Shown here: piece after piece, positions 15,335 to 18,094 of the stretch
Layout of the letters: every line of letters starts with the position of its first letter
How positions within the stretch are numbered: position 1 is the stretch's first letter
Assembly (NCBI GenBank): GCA_002509405.1
Contig: DAVO01000025.1
Location: 37,816 to 55,909 of the forward strand
Reading direction: 5' to 3'
Source of the DNA: Methanomassiliicoccaceae archaeon UBA72
GTDB taxonomy: Archaea > Thermoplasmatota > Thermoplasmata > Methanomassiliicoccales > Methanomethylophilaceae
Length of the DNA: 18,094 nt
The notes under the pieces: model-generated
Told to the model about the DNA's origin: nothing
The model's input: only the letters and a program-made list of their open reading frames with translations
Database searches by the model: none
Translations under genes and position numbers: made by a program

Positions 15335-15379
15335 CCCTTACCCCCTTCTGGGAGCCTCGGTTACTTCTTCACAATCGGC

Positions 15380-15387
15380 TTTTTATA
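15380..15387 (+). promoter_or_regulatory. TATA box of apt
   Basis: TTTTTATA is centred about 32 bases before the apt ATG, predicting a leader of only about 5-10 bases. No Shine-Dalgarno is seen before the ATG, consistent with a nearly leaderless mRNA. Confidence 0.6.
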
Positions 15388-15415
15388 CTGACCTGCCAGT
15401 TCCTGTAGCGCTCAC

Positions 15416-15940
15416 ATGAAGACAGTCGAAGATTACATTCGGACCATACCGGATTTTCCGACCAAAGGGATAATGTTCAGAGACATAACGACCGTCCTGC
15501 AGGACAGCGAGGGGTTCTCTCTTTCCATCGACGGCATCATCGACATGCTGGACGGGGTGGATTTCGACCTTGTGGCAGGGTCCGAGTCAAGAGGTTTCAT
15601 ATTCGGAGCCCCGGTAGCGTATGCCCTTAAGAAGGGCTTTATCATAGTCAGAAAGAAAGGCAAGCTCCCGAGGGCCACAATATCCCAGGAGTACGACCTT
15701 GAATACGGCACCGCTACCCTGGAGATGCACAAAGACTGCATCAGGCCCGGGCAGAAGGTAGTGATCGTTGACGACCTGATAGCCACGGGGGGAACCACCG
15801 AGGCCATGATCAAAATGATCGAGAAGCTCGGCGGAAAGGTAGTGAAGATCTGCTTCGTCATTGAGCTCGCGGGACTCGAGGGCAGGAAGAAGCTGGAAGG
15901 ATACGACGTGGACTCCCTCGTTGTTTACCCAGGGCACTAA
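15416..15940 (+). CDS. apt: Adenine phosphoribosyltransferase
   Basis: Purine salvage: adenine plus PRPP gives AMP and pyrophosphate in the cytoplasm. The 174-residue protein has the bacterial-type Apt layout. The N-terminal IRTIPDFPTKGIMFRDITTVL (residues 8-28) is the family hallmark. Next come VAGSESRGFIFGAPVAYAL (53-71), RKKGKLPRATISQEYDLEYGT (79-99), and the PRPP-binding motif VVIVDDLIATGGTT (115-128). Length matches the family (170-180). The ATG at 15416 is preceded by a TATA box at 15380-15387 and no Shine-Dalgarno. It is a single-gene unit, convergent with mtbB. A T-rich run (15991-15998) about 50 bases past the stop could end the transcript. The xanthine and hypoxanthine enzymes of the same superfamily lack this N-terminal hallmark. 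Confidence 0.96.
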   Translation: MKTVEDYIRTIPDFPTKGIMFRDITTVLQDSEGFSLSIDGIIDMLDGVDFDLVAGSESRGFIFGAPVAYALKKGFIIVRKKGKLPRATISQEYDLEYGTATLEMHKDCIRPGQKVVIVDDLIATGGTTEAMIKMIEKLGGKVVKICFVIELAGLEGRKKLEGYDVDSLVVYPGH

Positions 15941-15999
15941 CCCTGTCGGCGTTCGGTCCCACGACCACCACGACGGATGCCCGCAGGACATTCTTTTTC

Positions 16000-16032
16000 A
16001 AAAATAAATAAAAAAGGCGGGCGATGCCCGCC
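16000..16032 (-). terminator. Terminator of mtbB
   Basis: Eight bases-odd after the mtbB TAA, GGCGGGC (16026-16032 on the complementary strand), an ATC loop and GCCCGCC form a perfect 7-bp hairpin. On the minus strand it is followed by TTTTTTATTTATTTT. It is a textbook hairpin plus T-run, stronger than is usual for archaea, and fits a highly expressed catabolic operon. Confidence 0.85.
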
Positions 16033-16039
16033 AAATGGT

Positions 16040-17452
16040 TTACCTCTTGGAGGTCATCTTGCGGAAGTTCTCGCAGCAGTTGATCTTGATATCGAGGAGC
16101 TTCTCGATGTTCATCTTTGCTGCGATACCTCTGGGAGCTCCGGGGAGTCCCACGGTCACTCCGATGCCGAGCGCTTCGCGGAGGTCCCTCATCACGTATA
16201 CATCGGTCAGGTCGAGCACGGATATTCCGAGCTTCTTGGCGACGTACTCCTTGGCAACGGGGGTCTTCATCTTCTTGCCGAACTGCATCCTGGCAACAAG
16301 GTCTCCGGAGGTTCTGATTCCTCCAATTCCGGAAGCCATCATGTGTGCGATCGACATGCCGGCGGGGTCGCCGACACCGATCTAAATACCGTCCACTTTG
16401 GCAACTTCGACCATGGCTTTGCTGCAACGGGTTACCGCCTCTGCGGGAGGTGTCTCCAGCATGGGTATTCCGCCGACTCCCATTCCCAGGTTCACGTGGC
16501 AGGGGAGGTTGGACTTCTTCTCGCACTCTTTGATGATGGCTACAGAGTAGGCCATGTTCCATGCGAGGGATTTTCCGGACTTGGTGTTGGTGACCGGTCC
16601 GAAAACGTCGACACCTGCCATCTCGGCGAGCTTGGCCTGGTCGTGGGGGTATATTCCCGCAACATCATGTCCCTTGTAGTCGAGCATTCCGTGAATTCCT
16701 ATGACGTTCTCGCTGGACATTCCCACCATGGTCTGTGCCTCGGGGCGGGCCTTCTTAAGAAGCTCCACTCCCCTGAGCACCGATAGGAAATCTCCGTCGC
16801 CAGCGGACGCGGTCGTATCGAAGTTGAATCCGTCTGACCCGGCCTCCTGCATCTTGACTCCCATGAACTCTATGTCCCTGGTCATCATGTCCATCGCCTT
16901 TTCCATCTCGGACTGGGCTTCCTCTACCTTTCCCTCTCTCATCATGTCCGGCGGGTTCCCGAAGGGTCCGTCGGGCTCATAGTACAGGCCCATGTTGGGC
17001 ATAGCTCCGTAGAAGAAGGGCACGATCATGCTGTTCTGCATGTCTTCCATCTTCTGCATCTGCATCGCTATGACCGCTTTCAGCGGCTTGACGCTGTAGT
17101 TGTTGTCATAGCTTCCGAATTCGAAGGTATCCATAGACATGGCGCGCTCGTGCACCTGGGCGGCCGCCAGCGCGGATATCTCTATGCCGCAGCCGCTGCT
17201 TCCGCTGTCACCGGTAAATTTGTTCTGGGCTCCGTCGTTCGAAAGGACGATTTCGTTTCCTGGCTCGACGCTGACTATCCTGTTGCGGTCGCATACGATA
17301 TCGCAGAGCATTGCCAGCTCTTCAGAGGAGAGGTCCGGGACGTTTCCGACCTCTACGGCCTCCGCCATTCCCGCCTGAAGATCGTCGATGATCTTCTCGC
17401 GGGTGGACCATATCCTCTTTCCGTCACCCATGTATGTTAGGTATTCTGCCAT
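16040..17452 (-). CDS. mtbB: Dimethylamine:corrinoid methyltransferase with in-frame UAG (pyrrolysine)
   Basis: Transfers a methyl group from dimethylamine to the corrinoid protein MtbC, the first step of methanogenesis from dimethylamine. The gene spans 471 codons. A TAG at 16382-16384 (codon 357) interrupts an otherwise continuous frame, and the expected sequence continues directly after it (VDGI-TAG-IGVGDPAGM), then 105 residues from M16357 to the TAA at 16040. Total length is 470 with pyrrolysine, against 467 with Pyl356 in known MtbB. Other family stretches are FYGAMPNMGLYYEPDGPFGNP, GFNFDTTASAGDGD, NLGMGVGGIPMLETPP and the C-terminal AAKMNIEKLLDIKINCC. The ATG at 17452 lies 6 bases after the mtbC stop and has GGTGA and AGGAAA before it. 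The pylTSBCD genes and mtbA are not in the window. Confidence 0.96.
16350..16381 (-). promoter_or_regulatory. Stem-loop directly 3' of the mtbB UAG
   Basis: Immediately after the TAG, GTCGGCG (16369-16375) pairs with CGCCGGC (16358-16364) over 7 bp, one of them G-U, closing an ACCC tetraloop. ATCG (16378-16381) and CGAT (16350-16353) add an outer 4-bp stem. The position resembles the PYLIS element proposed for methylamine methyltransferase mRNAs. PYLIS has been reported not to be strictly required for UAG readthrough, so function is only suggested. It lies within coding sequence, so the pairing may be chance. Confidence 0.35.
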
Positions 17453-17458
17453 TTTCCT

Positions 17459-18094
17459 TCACCCCAGGAGATCTTTGGCCTTTCCGACCTGCTCGGATGC
17501 GGACTCGCTGTAGCAGTCCGCACCGATCTTGTCGGCCCAGGTCTGGGTCACGGGGGCTCCGCCCACCATGACCTTCACCTTGTCTCTGAGGCCGGCGTCC
17601 TTCAGCATCCCGATGATGTCCCTCTGGACGGTCATCGTCGTTGTCATCAGGGCGGAAAGCCCCATCATGGTGCATCCGTTGTCCTTGACCTGGGCGATGA
17701 AGTCCTTGGAAGGGACGTCCCTTCCCAGGTCGACCACGTCGAAGCCTCCGCACTGGAGCATCGTGGAGCAGATCGATTTGCCGATGTCGTGCACATCGCC
17801 TTCCACGGTCCCCATGCATACCTTCGCCAGCTTGACACCTATCTGCTCCTTGGGCAGGTCGCCCTCGAGCGCCTTGACGGCGGCGGACATGCCGTTCGCC
17901 GCGCTCAGGACGTGGGGGAGGAACAGCTTCCCTCTCTCGAAGAGGACCCCTACCTCGCTCATCCCGGCGCCCATGGCCTCGATGATGTCCGTGGCCTCCA
18001 TTCCGGCTGTTTTAGCGTCCGCGGCGGCTTTCTGTATGCCGGGGACTTTGTACGCTACCATCGCGGCCGCGATGGCTTTCCTCTCGTTTTCAAA
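17459..18094 (-). CDS. mtbC: Dimethylamine corrinoid protein (N-terminus beyond right edge)
   Basis: Carries the cobalamin that accepts methyl from MtbB and passes it to MtbA and coenzyme M. The first methionine visible is at 18061, but the frame stays open to the edge (residues FENERKAIAAA upstream) and homologues have additional N-terminal residues, so the true start is probably outside the window. Visible parts are the helical cap domain with FERGKLFLPHVLSAANGM, then the B12-binding Rossmann domain. The latter has the DxHxxG motif in GTVEGDVHDIGKS (His at about 91 counting from 18061) and the lower cobalamin loop VMVGGAPVTQTWADKIGAD. It is the first visible gene of the mtbC-mtbB pair, with 6 bases between them. 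MtbC and MttC/MtmC are close relatives; the assignment rests mainly on the neighbouring mtbB. Confidence 0.93.
   Translation of the reverse strand, partial: FENERKAIAAAMVAYKVPGIQKAAADAKTAGMEATDIIEAMGAGMSEVGVLFERGKLFLPHVLSAANGMSAAVKALEGDLPKEQIGVKLAKVCMGTVEGDVHDIGKSICSTMLQCGGFDVVDLGRDVPSKDFIAQVKDNGCTMMGLSALMTTTMTVQRDIIGMLKDAGLRDKVKVMVGGAPVTQTWADKIGADCYSESASEQVGKAKDLLG

Larger units (their letters stand above)
14957..15415. other. 459-bp gap between SPFH gene and apt
   Basis: The left third holds the operon terminator and then an AT-rich block (about 15040-15135) ending in TATAAATA. The middle holds a strong Shine-Dalgarno, a possible mini-ORF and mutually complementary segments. The right end holds the apt promoter. 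No long reading frame, tRNA or mobile-element end was found on either strand. The separate entries give the details. Confidence 0.7.

Noticed and set aside
15300..15391. C/D-box guide RNA (CTGATGA near 15302)
   Set aside because: The C box lacks the leading purine, and no D or D' box occurs at proper spacing; only a distant CTGA near 15388.
16040..17452. mtbB as a pseudogene split by a nonsense codon
   Set aside because: The TAG is at the known pyrrolysine position, the frame and family sequence continue unchanged to a proper TAA, and a strong terminator follows.
1..18094. tRNA-Pyl, CRISPR array, insertion sequence or prophage genes
   Set aside because: None of their hallmarks (CTA-anticodon tRNA, regularly spaced repeats, transposase or integrase motifs, terminal inverted repeats) was seen.

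Overview
The window reads as a chromosomal piece of a methylotrophic methanogen of the order Methanomassiliicoccales (Thermoplasmata). The evidence is a dimethylamine methyltransferase gene (mtbB) interrupted by an in-frame amber codon at the known pyrrolysine position, its corrinoid protein mtbC next door, an archaeal group II chaperonin, archaeal TATA promoters and GGAGG/GGTGA ribosome binding sites. The order-level placement is inference. The genus is not determinable from this window.

Left part, minus strand (1-2350): proline biosynthesis, with proA upstream of and overlapping proB; proB runs off the left edge. A plus-strand tRNA-Ser(CGA) with encoded CCA (2455-2541) lies between proA and the 3' end of dnaJ. 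The stretch 2548-7853, read leftwards, is a protein-folding block: thermosome subunit, grpE, dnaK, dnaJ. Upstream of it, also leftwards, is a large type III glutamine synthetase (glnN, 7966-10149). Its AT-rich upstream region holds a 9-bp direct repeat spaced 21 bp and two dyads that look like operators.

Middle, plus strand (10428-14956): five tightly spaced genes of unassigned function form one apparent operon. They encode a helical-repeat protein with a zinc knuckle pair, a 512-residue protein with an N-terminal zinc ribbon, a small four-helix membrane protein, a coiled-coil protein, and a stomatin/SPFH protein ending in two zinc ribbons. The combination recalls the Bacillus pspA-ydjGHI membrane-stress operon in its parts, but most partners are not recognisable homologues. 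This is the best candidate in the window for an undescribed system, probably an envelope-stress or membrane-scaffold module (inference). A hairpin plus T-run follows it.

Right part: a 459-bp gap (14957-15415) carries its own TATA box, a strong Shine-Dalgarno, a possible 36-residue Cys-containing mini-protein and several complementary segments suggesting a structured transcript. Then comes apt (adenine salvage, plus strand). Converging on it from the right is the minus-strand mtbC-mtbB pair for methanogenesis from dimethylamine, ended by a strong hairpin/T-run terminator. None of the 14 annotated genes whose stop codon lies in the window ends in TAG (11 TGA, 3 TAA), as expected where TAG is read as pyrrolysine.
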